Shown: positions 7,258 to 16,475 of the stretch, piece after piece | Position numbering within the stretch: position 1 is the first letter of the stretch | How the letters are laid out: every line of letters starts with the position of its first letter | Assembly (NCBI GenBank): GCA_007119985.1 | Contig: SKOQ01000205.1 | Location: 1 to 17,911, forward strand | From: Marinospirillum sp. | GTDB lineage: Bacteria > Pseudomonadota > Gammaproteobacteria > Pseudomonadales > Halomonadaceae | Length of the DNA: 17,911 nt | Direction of reading: 5' to 3' | The notes under the pieces: generated by a model | Told to the model about the DNA's origin: nothing | Database searches by the model: none | The model's input: the letters and a program-made list of their open reading frames with translations, nothing else | Position numbers and translations under genes: made by a program

Positions 7258-8346
7258 TTAGCGCGGTTCGACTTCACCGAGGTGACGGCTGACGGCGATC
7301 CAGGCCCCGAACCAGCCCAATAGTGTACTCGAAAAGAGCAGTAACAGCGAGTCGCCAGCATTTAATCCAATCAGACTAAAATCACTGGCATAGGCGCTGG
7401 CCAGTGCTTTAACTGGGCCATCCAGCCAAAAGAGTGAGGCGTTGATCAGCAGCCAAGCCAGCAGCCCGCCTCCTAATCCGTACCAGATGCCGGTATAGAG
7501 AAAAGGCCGTCGAACAAAGGCGTCGGTGGCTCCAATCAATTTCACGACGATAATCTCCTGACGGCGATTTTCAATCGCGAGGCGGATGGTGTTACCTATC
7601 ACTAGCAGTACAGCCAAACTGAGCAGTAGGCCCAGCGCGGCAATCATATGCTGGCCGAGTTCCATAATATGGAAGAGGCGTTTGACCCAAGCCAGATCCA
7701 GCTGCGCCTCCTCGACTTCGGCCATCTCATCCAGTTGTGCCACCAGCGCTTGCTGGGCTTCCACACTCATGGCATTGGGCCGCACGATAATCACGGCAGG
7801 AAGAGGATTGGAATCCAAATAATTCAGCGCTTCACCAAAGCCGGAAAACTCGCGAAACTCAGCCAGAGTCTGCTCTTTCGAGAGAAAGCGGGTTTCAGCG
7901 ATGTCATCACGCAGCTGAAGCGTGTTGGCCAGTTCTCGACCCTGACGATCCTGAACACGATCATGGAGATAGAGAGAAATCTGCGCTGTGCCATCCCAAT
8001 TGCTGGAGACCAATTGCGCATTGCTCATAAAGACATACAGGCCAACGGGGAGCGAAAGCGCAATGGCGATCACCCCCCAGGTCATCAGACTGGAGAAGGG
8101 CGCACGCAACAGGCGCATCAGGCTATCTGCTGCCATTTTGATATGGTGGCGTCGCCAAGCACCGAGTCGTGTGGCACGGTCAATTTCTTTAAATTGTGCG
8201 CCTGTGGGCTGGCCTTTTTGCCGTGGATCTGGTCCTGAACGCAAGCGGTTGCCTGCCGCCTTTTTGACTGAGGCGTTAGATTCACGCTTGGGTTTATAGG
8301 CAAAGGTGGCCCCACTGGGGCGAGAAGAATCCGATTTTCTTTGCAT
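7258..8346 (-). CDS. ftsX: Cell-division protein FtsX (FtsEX membrane subunit)
   Basis: The 362-residue protein has a basic cytoplasmic tail of about 85 residues, then a first membrane segment (TWGVIAIALSLPVGLYVFM). A periplasmic domain of roughly 110 residues follows, then three more membrane segments (AALGLLLSLAVLLVIGN, GIWYGLGGGLLAWLLI and SLLLLFSSTLLGWFGAWIAV). The NRRQEIIVVKLIGATDAFVRRPFLY stretch after the second segment is a family hallmark that contacts FtsE. FtsEX sits at the septal ring and activates amidases through EnvC-like partners. ATG 8346 overlaps the ftsE stop by one base (TGATG), implying coupling; an in-frame TTG at 8349 is less likely. The periplasmic domain is the partner-binding part; no EnvC gene is in this window. 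Confidence 0.96.
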   Translation of the reverse strand: MQRKSDSSRPSGATFAYKPKRESNASVKKAAGNRLRSGPDPRQKGQPTGAQFKEIDRATRLGAWRRHHIKMAADSLMRLLRAPFSSLMTWGVIAIALSLPVGLYVFMSNAQLVSSNWDGTAQISLYLHDRVQDRQGRELANTLQLRDDIAETRFLSKEQTLAEFREFSGFGEALNYLDSNPLPAVIIVRPNAMSVEAQQALVAQLDEMAEVEEAQLDLAWVKRLFHIMELGQHMIAALGLLLSLAVLLVIGNTIRLAIENRRQEIIVVKLIGATDAFVRRPFLYTGIWYGLGGGLLAWLLINASLFWLDGPVKALASAYASDFSLIGLNAGDSLLLLFSSTLLGWFGAWIAVSRHLGEVEPR

Positions 8347-9014
8347 CAAGCCATGACTCCATCATGGGCCAAGCTCCCTTGGCGTAAAGCCATCATGCGC
8401 ATGCGCATCCGGCTGATCAAATCGATATCATGCGAGGCAATTAACACCGTGACGCCGACCGCATTGAATTGACGAAACAGCTGCATAATCTCAGCCGATA
8501 GCTGCGGGTCGAGATTACCGGTGGGCTCATCGGCGAGCAAAATGGGGGGCTTATTGACGACGGCCCGCGCGATACCGACACGCTGCTGTTCCCCGCCGGA
8601 AAGCATAATAGGATTCATCTTTTCTTTAGAGAGCAGCCCAACCTTATCAAGCGCCGCGCGCACACGCTTGGCAATATCCTGTGGGCGCATGCCTTCGATG
8701 ACCAAAGGCAGCGCTACATTGTCGTAGACGCTGCGATCAAAGAGTAGTTGGTGGTCCTGAAAGACCACCCCGACCTTGCGCCGTAGATAAGGCACATAGC
8801 GTTTTTTCATCGTATTCAGTGGGATGCCATCGATCACCACTTGGCCGCGTGTGGCCACTTCCATACGCATAATCAGCTTGAGTAGCGTGCTCTTGCCTGC
8901 GCCAGAGTGGCCGGTCAGGAAGGCCATTTCGCCTTCATTCAGCAGAAAATTGACGTTTTGCAGAGCTTCATGCCCGCTTTCATAGCGCTTAAAAACATTG
9001 CTAAAGTGGATCAT
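8346..9014 (-). CDS. ftsE: Cell-division ATP-binding protein FtsE
   Basis: This 222-residue ABC ATPase has the Walker A motif GHSGAGKST (35-43), Q-loop at Gln86, the signature LSGGEQQR (138-145), Walker B ILLADE with catalytic Glu163, and the H-loop in ASHD. The length equals that of E. coli FtsE. It powers FtsX from the cytoplasmic face and links FtsZ-ring state to cell-wall hydrolysis. The start ATG is preceded by AGGGAGG about 4 bases upstream, a strong ribosome site. It lies 41 bp after ftsY and overlaps ftsX by one base, so ftsY-ftsE-ftsX is evidently one operon, as in E. coli and Pseudomonas. Confidence 0.97.
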   Translation of the reverse strand: MIHFSNVFKRYESGHEALQNVNFLLNEGEMAFLTGHSGAGKSTLLKLIMRMEVATRGQVVIDGIPLNTMKKRYVPYLRRKVGVVFQDHQLLFDRSVYDNVALPLVIEGMRPQDIAKRVRAALDKVGLLSKEKMNPIMLSGGEQQRVGIARAVVNKPPILLADEPTGNLDPQLSAEIMQLFRQFNAVGVTVLIASHDIDLISRMRMRMMALRQGSLAHDGVMA

Positions 9015-9055
9015 CTGGCCTCCCTGGTCCGCTGCTACCCTCTGGATGTCGTGGG

Positions 9056-10213
9056 TTATGCGCCTGTTGTTTCATGTTCATCGAAAGCCAGCAGCGCATC
9101 AACAAACTGATCGGCATCAAAAACACGTAAATCATCCACCTGCTCACCCACACCGATAAAGCGCACAGGCAGTGCCAGTTCCTTAGCGAGAGCAAAGACG
9201 ATACCGCCTTTGGCAGTGCCATCTAGCTTGGTCAGAATCAAGCCGGTCAGCGGGACGGATTGATGGAATTGGCGTGCCTGTGCCAGTGCGTTTTGGCCTG
9301 TTGCGGCATCCAGTACCAGCCAGGTTTCATGCGGTGCTTGGGCATCGACTTTTTGCATGACGCGGCGCACCTTGGCCAGTTCTTCCATCAGGTTGCTTTT
9401 GTTGTGTAAACGTCCTGCTGTATCAGCGAGCAGCACATTCATCTGACGGGCTTGTGCGGCTTGTAGAGCATCAAAAATCACGCTCGCGCTGTCTGCACCT
9501 GTGTGCTGAGCAATGACTGGAACCTGATTGCGATCTCCCCAGATTTTGAGCTGCTCTACGGCAGCGGCACGGAAGGTGTCACCCGCTGCGAGCATGACCT
9601 TATTGCCTTCTTGCTGATAGCGTTTGGCCAGCTTACCGATGGTCGTGGTTTTGCCCACACCATTGACACCGACAATCAGAATGGAGGTGAAGCCTTGGGG
9701 TGGTGTCTCAACAAGAGGCGCTTGAATTGGGCGCAGGAGCGCCTTGAGCTCTTCTTTTAATGCTTCATAAAGCGCTGGGGCATCTTGTAGTTGTTTGCGT
9801 TCAACTTTTTGTGTCAAGGTGGCAATGATCTCTTGCGTGGCCTTCATACCAACATCAGCCATCAAAAGACGCGTTTCCAGCTCTTCCATCAGCTCGTCAT
9901 CCAGCTGACGCTTACCTAAAAACAGCTCAGCCAAGCCGCTACGTGTTTTGGATAAACCGGCTTTTAAGCGGGCAAAAAGGCCTTTTTTCTCAACTTTTTC
10001 AACTGCTGGGCTGGGTTCAGGCGCTGTGATGGCTGGCTTGGTTTCTACAGGGGGCACATACGCAGCTGAAGTGGTGGCAGCTGATGTTGCCTCAGTCGTT
10101 TGTTCAGGGTGGGAGGAATCTGGCTGGGCTGATGGCTCAGCGACGGGCTGATCCTTAGCTGGGATAACCTGCTCTTCAGCCTCTTTCTTTTTGCGTTTAA
10201 ATAGTCCGAGCAT
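9056..10213 (-). CDS. ftsY: Signal recognition particle receptor FtsY
   Basis: The 385-residue GTPase receives ribosome-SRP complexes at the inner membrane. Residues 1-75 are a charged then Pro/Thr/Ala-rich A domain, much shorter than the roughly 195-residue one in E. coli. The N domain follows (KGLFARLKAGLSKTRSGLAELF, 77-98). The G domain has P-loop GVNGVGKTTT (182-191), the DTFRAAAVEQLK insertion motif (212-223), DTAGR (264-268), TKLDG (328-332) and the closing GVGEQVDDLRVF. I took ATG 10213 (MLGLFKRKKK) as start because the basic start is typical. An in-frame ATG at 10231 and further upstream starts are possible; the ribosome site at either is weak (ACAAAGAA before 10213). It heads the ftsY-ftsE-ftsX operon and diverges from rsmD. 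Confidence 0.96.
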   Translation of the reverse strand: MLGLFKRKKKEAEEQVIPAKDQPVAEPSAQPDSSHPEQTTEATSAATTSAAYVPPVETKPAITAPEPSPAVEKVEKKGLFARLKAGLSKTRSGLAELFLGKRQLDDELMEELETRLLMADVGMKATQEIIATLTQKVERKQLQDAPALYEALKEELKALLRPIQAPLVETPPQGFTSILIVGVNGVGKTTTIGKLAKRYQQEGNKVMLAAGDTFRAAAVEQLKIWGDRNQVPVIAQHTGADSASVIFDALQAAQARQMNVLLADTAGRLHNKSNLMEELAKVRRVMQKVDAQAPHETWLVLDAATGQNALAQARQFHQSVPLTGLILTKLDGTAKGGIVFALAKELALPVRFIGVGEQVDDLRVFDADQFVDALLAFDEHETTGA

Positions 10214-10377
10214 AGTTCTTTGTATCTTCATTAGCGAACGAATAGAGTATCCTACCACCTGCTTGCTCAGGACGGTAGAAGCGAGCACCCTCTTGCCGAG
10301 GAATGTATAAGATTTCGATCCTGGTATCACCAGCGATCGGGCGTAGAGCAAGTGACAGAATAGGTTGTTGATGCAAT
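10214..10377. other. ftsY/rsmD divergent intergenic region
   Basis: This 164-bp gap must hold the start signals of both genes, but I see no promoter with good -35 and -10 boxes at proper spacing. The best minus-strand candidate is TGGTGA, 17 bases, TATACA (only 3/6 and 4/6 matches). In Pseudomonas, as I recall, two M16 peptidase genes lie between ftsY and rsmD; they are absent here. One minus-strand frame stays open throughout, but nothing in it is recognisable. Confidence 0.5.
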
Positions 10378-10965
10378 ATGGTAAAAAAGAAAGTTGGGGC
10401 GAGCAGCCAAATACGCATTATCGCTGGTGAATGGCGTGGCCGAAAACTCCCCGTAGCTGAGGTTGTTGGATTACGCCCAACGCCAGATCGTGTGCGTGAG
10501 ACGCTCTTTAATTGGTTACAGTTTGAAGTGGCCGGTCGGCGCTGTCTGGATGCCTTTGCTGGAACCGGTGCGTTGGGTGCGGAGGCGCTGAGCCGAGGTG
10601 CCGCTGAGCTGGTGTTGCTGGAGCGTGATACCAAAGCGGTGGCGCATTTGCGCCAACATCTGCTGCCTTTAGCGGGTGAGCGTGCACAGTTGATCGCACA
10701 AGATGCTGTGCACTGGTTGGCGACGGCACCTGTCACGCCCTTTGATCTGGTGTTTCTCGATCCGCCCTTTGCGGCAGGTTTGCATCAACCGGCATTGGAT
10801 CAGCTGATCACGCGTGGTTGGTTAGCGCCAAGCGCTTTAGTCTATCTTGAGCAGAGTGCGCGCCAAGCTGAAGTGATCCTGCCTGCCGGTTGGGTTGAAG
10901 AGAAGGCCCGTCAAGCAGGAGAAGTCAGCTATCGTTTGTGGCGGACGCCTCAGGTTGGGTCTTAA
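10378..10965 (+). CDS. rsmD: 16S rRNA (guanine966-N2)-methyltransferase RsmD
   Basis: This 195-residue Rossmann-fold methyltransferase is near the 198 residues of E. coli RsmD. It uses S-adenosylmethionine to methylate G966 of 16S rRNA in the small subunit. Visible motifs are RIIAGEWRGRKLP (13-25), RPTPDRVRETLFNWL (33-47), the SAM-binding DAFAGTGALGAEALSRGA (58-75), the acidic LLERD loop (80-84), and the catalytic FLDPPF (126-131), typical of exocyclic amino-group methylation. The ATG at 10378 lacks a strong ribosome site, but no better in-frame start exists. It diverges from ftsY and is followed 62 bp later by coaD, the standard rsmD-coaD pairing. Confidence 0.96.
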   Translation: MVKKKVGASSQIRIIAGEWRGRKLPVAEVVGLRPTPDRVRETLFNWLQFEVAGRRCLDAFAGTGALGAEALSRGAAELVLLERDTKAVAHLRQHLLPLAGERAQLIAQDAVHWLATAPVTPFDLVFLDPPFAAGLHQPALDQLITRGWLAPSALVYLEQSARQAEVILPAGWVEEKARQAGEVSYRLWRTPQVGS

Positions 10966-10998
10966 ACGCTCTGGTTCGCTTCAGGTGGCTGCTTTTGA

Positions 10999-11004
10999 TA
11001 AAAT
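10999..11004 (+). promoter_or_regulatory. Possible -10 element before coaD
   Basis: TAAAAT lies 23 bases before the coaD ATG in the 62-bp gap after rsmD. No good -35 box is found at 16-18 bases, so it may be weak or absent, with coaD mainly read through from rsmD. Confidence 0.3.
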
Positions 11005-11027
11005 ATTCAAGTTGATGGAACCTAAAG

Positions 11028-11534
11028 ATGAAAACCGCCGTCTATGCAGGAACCTTTGATCCACTGACGCTTGGCCATGAAGATGTGATTGAGCGTGCCT
11101 GTGGGCTTTTTGATCGTTTGATTGTTGCGATTGCGGCCAGTCCGGGTAAGCGTCCTTTGCTGAGCTTGCAAGAAAGAGTGGATCTGGCCAGAGAAGTGCT
11201 GCAAGCCTATCCACAGGTTGAGGTGTGTGGCTTTTCTGGTTTGTTGATTGATCTGATGCGAAAGCAGCAGGCTCGCTTTATTGTGCGTGGGGTGCGCAGT
11301 GCGGCGGATGTCGATTACGAGCTGCCCTTGGCACAACTCAATCGTCAGTTAGCGGATGTAGAAACACTCTTTTTGCCACCAACGCCAAGCAAAAGCTTTA
11401 TTGCGGCTTCCTATGTGCGTGAAGTGGCGAGCTTGGGCGGGGATATCACTCGTTTGGTCAGCCCAAAAGTCGCACAGGTTATTCATAAAAAATATAATGT
11501 GGCCACACCTATTGCGCCACAAAGCAACATATAA
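11028..11534 (+). CDS. coaD: Pantetheine-phosphate adenylyltransferase CoaD
   Basis: The 168-residue protein (E. coli 159) catalyses the fourth step of coenzyme A synthesis, joining ATP and 4'-phosphopantetheine to give dephospho-CoA. It starts with the nucleotidyltransferase motif GTFDPLTLGH (8-17), whose two polar ends (Thr and His17) bind ATP phosphate. RGVRSAADVDYELPLAQLNR (about 88-107) and SKSFIAASYVREVASLGGD hold the substrate and C-terminal signature. The last ten residues (ATPIAPQSNI) extend beyond the usual end and look non-conserved. It follows rsmD and is 47 bp upstream of the ferredoxin gene, an order also known in Pseudomonas, which suggests a common transcript ending at the terminator at 11858. 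Confidence 0.97.
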   Translation: MKTAVYAGTFDPLTLGHEDVIERACGLFDRLIVAIAASPGKRPLLSLQERVDLAREVLQAYPQVEVCGFSGLLIDLMRKQQARFIVRGVRSAADVDYELPLAQLNRQLADVETLFLPPTPSKSFIAASYVREVASLGGDITRLVSPKVAQVIHKKYNVATPIAPQSNI

Positions 11535-11563
11535 TCCGGCTTGATTGCCACTCGCTATTTTGA

Positions 11564-11836
<273 letters not shown>

Positions 11837-11857
11837 GATCAGGCGAATCGATCAATC

Positions 11858-11885
11858 AGGCACTGAGCTTTCAGTGCCTTTTTTT
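11858..11885 (+). terminator. Rho-independent terminator after the ferredoxin gene
   Basis: A perfect 9-bp stem (AGGCACTGA at 11858-11866, TCAGTGCCT at 11871-11879), a GCTT loop and a T run to 11885 follow the ferredoxin stop by about 20 bases. It probably ends the rsmD-coaD-ferredoxin transcript and shields the convergent yheV gene. Confidence 0.92.
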
Positions 11886-11917
11886 CGCCTGCTTTTCGTC
11901 TGTTATGTTTTCTTCTG

Positions 11918-12142
11918 TTAAGGCTGCACCAGCTTTACCACTTGAATCTCATCGCGTGGATCGGCTTGTGTCTGGTTGACACGGGTGGGCAGTTCGCTGG
12001 GGGCTTCAAGTGACATGGCATCAGTAAAGCCGCACTCGATGCACTCGCGGTGCTGCTGTCCGTTTTCCTGCCAAGCTTTGAGACGGTCCATCGTCGCGCA
12101 TTTTGGGCACACAGCTCCAGCAATAAAGCGTTTTACTGGCAT
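11918..12142 (-). CDS. yheV: YheV-like small zinc-ribbon protein
   Basis: The 74-residue protein has two CxxC pairs (CPKC at 12-15, CIEC at 34-37), which form a zinc ribbon or rubredoxin-like knuckle. The start MPVKRFIAGAVCPKC and the D-x-K-A-W-x-E-N spacing closely follow E. coli YheV (KRFIAGAKCPACQ...), a conserved family of unknown function described as putative metal-binding. The C-terminal 30 residues are hydrophilic and variable. A good ribosome site (AGAGGA) lies about 7 bases before ATG. It is 96 bp downstream of purL on the same strand and could be cotranscribed; the gap holds a strong hairpin. No role can be assigned beyond metal binding. Confidence 0.83.
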   Translation of the reverse strand: MPVKRFIAGAVCPKCATMDRLKAWQENGQQHRECIECGFTDAMSLEAPSELPTRVNQTQADPRDEIQVVKLVQP

Positions 12143-12173
12143 GGTCGTTTCCTCTAAAGGCGGATGTGTTTAG

Positions 12174-12211
12174 CTGAAGGTACGGGTCTAGCATCAGACC
12201 AGCACCTTCAG
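12174..12211 (-). repeat. Imperfect hairpin between purL and yheV
   Basis: Arms CTGAAGGT (12174-12181) and ACCTTCAG (12204-12211) form the outer 8-bp stem and GGTCT/AGACC (12185-12189, 12196-12200) the inner 5-bp stem around a 6-base loop AGCATC, with one extra C-G pair between two single mismatches. No T run follows on either strand, so a rho-independent terminator is unlikely. Confidence 0.6.
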
Positions 12212-12238
12212 GCTTCAAGGGCGTGCTGTCGGTGTGTT

Positions 12239-15200
12239 TTAGTTCACCCAGCGCCGTGCATTGACAAACAAGCGCTGCCAAGGCCCTTGCGTACCCCATT
12301 CATCAGGGTGCCAGGAGTTATTGATGGTGCGTGCCACGCGCTCAGGATGCGGCATCATGATAGTGACACGGCCATCGCGTGACGTTAGTCCGGTGATCCC
12401 CTCAGGTGAACCATTAGGGTTGAAGGGATAGCGCTCGGTTGCACGACCATAGTGATCGACAAAGCGCAAAGCCAGCTGCTGCTGGGCTTGAAGCTGTTGT
12501 TGATCTTCTGCATGTGCAAATTCAGCACGACCTTCACCGTGTGAGACAGCGATCGGCAGACGCGAACCCTGCATGTCTTGCAGCAGGATCGAGGCTGATT
12601 TTTGCACTTCGACAAGCGCAACCCGAGCTTCAAACTGCTCCGACAGGTTACGCACAAAGCGCGGCCACTGCTCAGTGCCTGGAATCAGCTCTTTCAGCTG
12701 CGACAGCATCTGGCAGCCATTACAAATCCCTAGAGCAAAGGTCTCTTGACGGGTAAAGAAGCTGGCAAAGGCATCGCGCGCTTGGGCGTTGAAGAGGATG
12801 GATTTAGCCCAGCCGCCGCCCGCACCCAAAACATCACCATAGGAGAAGCCACCGCAGGCGGCTAAGCCAATAAAGTCGCTCAGATCACGCTCACCGCTGA
12901 TCAGCTCACTCATATGCACATCAACGGGAGTGAAGCCTGCACGATAAAAGGCGGCGGCCGTTTCCTGATGGCTGTTGACGCCCTGTTCACGCAGAATCGC
13001 CACGCGAGGTGCCTTGTTCAGATGCAAGTAAGGGGCGGCGAGGTCTTCGTTTGGATCAAAACTCAGCTTGGCGTTGAGGCCGGGATCAGCGGCATCCAGC
13101 AGGTTATCAAACTCCTGTTGCGCGCAATCTGCATTATCACGCAGCGCCTGAATGCGATAGCTGGTTTCAGACCAAACGCGCTGCCATTCAACACGCGAGG
13201 CTTGGAGCAGATTCTCGCCTTCTAAAGAGAAGTTGATCTGCTGGTCTTGGCTAGGTTGCCCAATGACTTGCACACCCTCACCGAGGCCCGCGGCAGCCAG
13301 TTGCATCAAGATATCTTCGGTGTCCGTTTGACGGACTTGAATCACCGCACCGAGTTCTTCATTGAAGAGCGCTGCGAGGGCTTCTTGATGATCCTGCGCC
13401 AGGAGATCCAGCTTGATTTCTAGGCCAGTATGACCAGCAAAAGCCATCTCCGCCAAACAAGCCAGTAGGCCACCATCTGAACGATCATGGTAAGCCAGCA
13501 GCTTGCCTTCTTGATGCAAACCTTGGATCACGGCAAAGAAGGCTTTCAGATCCTCTGGATCATCGACATCTGGCGCCAGATCACCGACCTGGTTGTAGAC
13601 CTGAGCTAAGGCTGAACCACCGAGACGATTCTGGCCGCGGCCCAAATCAATCAGCAGTAAATCTGTCTCACCTTGATCTAAACGTAGCTGAGGCGTTAAA
13701 GTGCCGCGCGCTTGGGTGACGGGCGCAAAGCCGCTGATCACCAACGATAAGGGGGCGGTGATGGCCTTGTCTGCGCCTTGTTCATCTTGCCAAACGGTAC
13801 GCATGGACATGGAGTCCTTACCCACTGGGATGGCGATACCCAGCGCAGGGCAGAGCTCCATGCCGATGGCATGAACAGCCTGGTAGAGGGCTTGGTTCTC
13901 GCCTGGGTGATCGGCGGCAGACATCCAGTTTGCCGACAGCTTGATATCACTTAATTGGGCAATCGAGGCGGCAGCCAAGTTGGTGATGGCCTCGCCCACA
14001 GCCATGCGTGCAGAGGCCGCTGGGTTGATCAGCGCCAAGGGGGTGCGCTCGCCCATCGCCATGGCTTCGCCGGTTTCGCACAGTGGCGTGGTGGTGGTGA
14101 CAGCACAATCTGCCACGGGTACCTGCCACGGGCCGACCATTTGATCGCGCGCTGTCATGCCGCCGACGCTGCGGTCACCAATGGTGATGAGGAAGCTTTT
14201 GCTCGCGACCGTGGGCAGGCGTAATACCCGCTCTGCTGCCTCGCGTAGCGTGACGCCTTGTAGATCGAGCGGTGGCAGTGTTAGCGCTTGTGTTTGATAA
14301 GTACGCTGCATTTTTGGTGGCTTACCAAAGAGCAGGCTCATCGGCAGATCTACAGGGGCTGTGTTGAAATGACCGTCTTCAACACGCAGCTCATGAGCGG
14401 CAGTGGCTTCGCCGACAACAGCATAGAGGGCGCGTTCACGACGACATAAGGCATCAAACGTCTCAAGCTGATCGGGTGCAATCGCCATGACATAGCGTTC
14501 TTGCGCTTCATTACACCAGATTTCGAGCGGGCTCATGCCTGGCTCAGCATTGGGCACGGCGCGCAGTTGGAATAGACCGCCACGCTCGCCATCTTTAACC
14601 AGTTCAGGCAAGGCGTTCGAGAGACCGCCTGCACCCACATCATGAATAAAGCAGATGGGGTTGGCTTCGCCGAGTTCCCAGCAGCGATCGATCACCTCTT
14701 GGGCACGCCGCTCCATTTCTGGGTTCTCGCGCTGAACAGAAGCAAAATCGAGATCTTCGCTTGAAGCGCCTGTTGACATGGAAGAAGCCGCTCCGCCCCC
14801 AAGACCGATGTTCATAGCGGGGCCGCCCAGAACGATCAGTAATGCGCCAACGGGAATCTCCCCTTTTTCAACATGCTGGGCACGAATATTACCGAGGCCG
14901 CCGGCCAGCATAATTGGCTTGTGATAGCCACGACGCTCGAGGCCGTTCGCGCCGATAGCGTTTTCTTCAAAGGTACGGAAGTAGCCATTCAGGTTAGGGC
15001 GGCCAAATTCGTTATTAAAGGCAGCACCACCGAGAGGACCTTCAATCATGATATCCAGTGCCGAAACGATCCGGGCAGGCTTGCCGTAGTCTTCGCCTTC
15101 CCAAGGCTGCACAAAATCAGGAATACGCAGGTTAGAAACGCTAAAACCGGTGAGGCCCGCTTTGGGTTTGGAGCCTCGACCTGTTGCGCCTTCATCACGG

Positions 15201-16153
15201 ATCTCACCACCTGCCCCTGTCGCTGCACCAGGAAAGGGCGCAATAGCTGTCGGGTGGTTGTGGGTTTCGACCTTCATCAAAATGGGGGTGGGTTCTTCGA
15301 CAGCAGTCCACTGGCGCGTTGCAGGCTCAGGAAAAAAGCGTGGTGCTTCAAAGCCTGCGATCACTGAGGCATTGTCCTTGTAGGCAGATAAAACGCCTTC
15401 AGGTGAAGCCTTAAAGGTGTTGCGAATCATGCCGAACAAGGAGTGAGGGCTTTCTTCACCATCAATCACCCAGCTGGCATTAAAAATCTTATGGCGACAA
15501 TGCTCAGAGTTGGCCTGAGCAAACATCATCAGTTCAACATCATTCGGATTGCGTCCTAGATCGCTAAAGCTGCTGAAGAGGTAGTCGATTTCATCTTCAG
15601 CCAGTGCCAAACCAAGATCACGATTAGCTTGTTCTAAGGCGCTGCGCCCTTCTTCTAGAAGCGGTACGCTGGTGAGAGGGCGAGGTGTGCTGGCGGCAAA
15701 AATGTGTGCAGCATCCACAGCACCCTGAAGCAGGGTTTCAGTCATGCGGTCATGGAGCAGTTGACCAAGGCGCGAGGATTCGGCAGCGCTTAGTGGCTTG
15801 CTCAGCGTCAGACGATAGACCACGCCGCGCTCTAAGCGCTCAATTTGGGTTAAGCCGCAGTTGTGCGCAATATCCGTCGCTTTTGAGGACCAAGGAGATT
15901 GTGTGCCCAAGCGAGGCAGCACCACAAAAGTCACTTGGAGTGCCTCTTGTGCTGGTTGCTGGTCGGCTTGTGGAGCACCGAGGAGCTGGTTGAGGAGCTG
16001 CGTTTCCTGCTCGGTTAAAGGCGCTTGGGTCGCCGCCCAGTGGCGGTATTCAGCGTCAAGTTGGATCACACTGGGGCAGCTGGCTTGAAGCTGCTGTAAG
16101 AGTTTGGTGGAACGAAAGGCAGAAAGTGCGGGTGCGCCTCGCAGTTCAAGCAT
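12239..16153 (-). CDS. purL: Phosphoribosylformylglycinamidine synthase PurL (single-chain form)
   Basis: The 1304-residue enzyme (E. coli 1295) turns FGAR, ATP and glutamine into FGAM in purine synthesis. It is the large fused type: a PurS-like N domain and linker (to about 220), two FGAM-synthase halves with [19 protein letters not shown] and the second-site motifs, and a C-terminal glutaminase with [14 protein letters not shown], catalytic Cys1144 in GICNGC, and His1269-Pro-Glu1271 in PHPERV, matching the E. coli triad. ATG 16153 has GAGG 8 bases upstream. In-frame codons continue to 16288 but have no ribosome site and lie within the probable transcript leader. A promoter candidate is at 16317-16344. 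It diverges from mltF, as in Pseudomonas. No PurR-type operator or purine riboswitch was seen in the leader. Confidence 0.98.
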   Translation of the reverse strand: MLELRGAPALSAFRSTKLLQQLQASCPSVIQLDAEYRHWAATQAPLTEQETQLLNQLLGAPQADQQPAQEALQVTFVVLPRLGTQSPWSSKATDIAHNCGLTQIERLERGVVYRLTLSKPLSAAESSRLGQLLHDRMTETLLQGAVDAAHIFAASTPRPLTSVPLLEEGRSALEQANRDLGLALAEDEIDYLFSSFSDLGRNPNDVELMMFAQANSEHCRHKIFNASWVIDGEESPHSLFGMIRNTFKASPEGVLSAYKDNASVIAGFEAPRFFPEPATRQWTAVEEPTPILMKVETHNHPTAIAPFPGAATGAGGEIRDEGATGRGSKPKAGLTGFSVSNLRIPDFVQPWEGEDYGKPARIVSALDIMIEGPLGGAAFNNEFGRPNLNGYFRTFEENAIGANGLERRGYHKPIMLAGGLGNIRAQHVEKGEIPVGALLIVLGGPAMNIGLGGGAASSMSTGASSEDLDFASVQRENPEMERRAQEVIDRCWELGEANPICFIHDVGAGGLSNALPELVKDGERGGLFQLRAVPNAEPGMSPLEIWCNEAQERYVMAIAPDQLETFDALCRRERALYAVVGEATAAHELRVEDGHFNTAPVDLPMSLLFGKPPKMQRTYQTQALTLPPLDLQGVTLREAAERVLRLPTVASKSFLITIGDRSVGGMTARDQMVGPWQVPVADCAVTTTTPLCETGEAMAMGERTPLALINPAASARMAVGEAITNLAAASIAQLSDIKLSANWMSAADHPGENQALYQAVHAIGMELCPALGIAIPVGKDSMSMRTVWQDEQGADKAITAPLSLVISGFAPVTQARGTLTPQLRLDQGETDLLLIDLGRGQNRLGGSALAQVYNQVGDLAPDVDDPEDLKAFFAVIQGLHQEGKLLAYHDRSDGGLLACLAEMAFAGHTGLEIKLDLLAQDHQEALAALFNEELGAVIQVRQTDTEDILMQLAAAGLGEGVQVIGQPSQDQQINFSLEGENLLQASRVEWQRVWSETSYRIQALRDNADCAQQEFDNLLDAADPGLNAKLSFDPNEDLAAPYLHLNKAPRVAILREQGVNSHQETAAAFYRAGFTPVDVHMSELISGERDLSDFIGLAACGGFSYGDVLGAGGGWAKSILFNAQARDAFASFFTRQETFALGICNGCQMLSQLKELIPGTEQWPRFVRNLSEQFEARVALVEVQKSASILLQDMQGSRLPIAVSHGEGRAEFAHAEDQQQLQAQQQLALRFVDHYGRATERYPFNPNGSPEGITGLTSRDGRVTIMMPHPERVARTINNSWHPDEWGTQGPWQRLFVNARRWVN

Positions 16154-16316
16154 TACGAAAGCCTCATTAGGAGCAGTGAAAGAAAGGATCAAAGCAGAGA
16201 AAAACTGCGGCGAATGATAGCGCAAAGCAGCCAGAAGAGCTATGCACCTTGCCTGTTGACGGGGATTTGTGACACTGCGCACAGCCAATGTGGGCTCTCT
16301 TTGCTAGAGTTACATA

Positions 16317-16344
16317 AAAATACGTTATGCGCTGAGATCTGCAA
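16317..16344 (-). promoter_or_regulatory. Candidate purL promoter
   Basis: On the minus strand, TTGCAG (16344-16339) and TATTTT (16322-16317) are 16 bases apart, each matching sigma70 consensus at four positions. Transcription would begin near 16310. The boxes are imperfect, so this is a tentative call. Confidence 0.4.
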
Positions 16345-16348
16345 TAAA

Positions 16349-16363
16349 ATCTATCTGATAGAT
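16349..16363. repeat. 15-base palindrome ATCTATC-T-GATAGAT
   Basis: A perfect 7-bp inverted repeat with a single central base lies 5 bp upstream of the candidate purL -35 box and about 15 bp upstream of the candidate mltF -35 box. Its size and place suit a dimeric regulator, but it does not match an operator that I know. Confidence 0.5.
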
Positions 16364-16377
16364 GCAAAGTGTCAATT

Positions 16378-16405
16378 TTGATTGTTTTTGATGACGTGTT
16401 TTAAT
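16378..16405 (+). promoter_or_regulatory. Candidate mltF promoter
   Basis: TTGATT (16378-16383) and TTTAAT (16400-16405) are 16 bases apart, matching sigma70 consensus at four and five positions. The predicted start near 16412 leaves a leader of about 64 bases before mltF. Confidence 0.45.
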
Positions 16406-16475
16406 GCGTTATTTATAGCAGTGTGGCGGCTGCTCAGGTTTCTTCTCTTCGGCTGAACGCTGAAAGCTAGGTGTT

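Larger units (their letters stand above)
16154..16475. other. purL/mltF divergent intergenic region
   Basis: This 322-bp gap holds a purL leader of about 155 bases (16154-16310), the two candidate promoters and a 15-base palindrome listed separately. I found no E. coli-type PurR box, no riboswitch and no convincing small gene. A 66-codon minus-strand frame (16367-16167) begins upstream of the predicted purL start point and lacks a ribosome site. Confidence 0.6.

Noticed and set aside
10214..10351. 46-residue N-terminal extension of FtsY
   Set aside because: The upstream codons do not resemble FtsY, which typically begins with a basic MxGLFKRKKK-like start as at 10213.
16167..16367. 66-codon cysteine-rich frame ending 13 bp before purL
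   Set aside because: Its ATG lies upstream of the predicted purL transcript start, has no ribosome site and overlaps the promoter boxes and palindrome.
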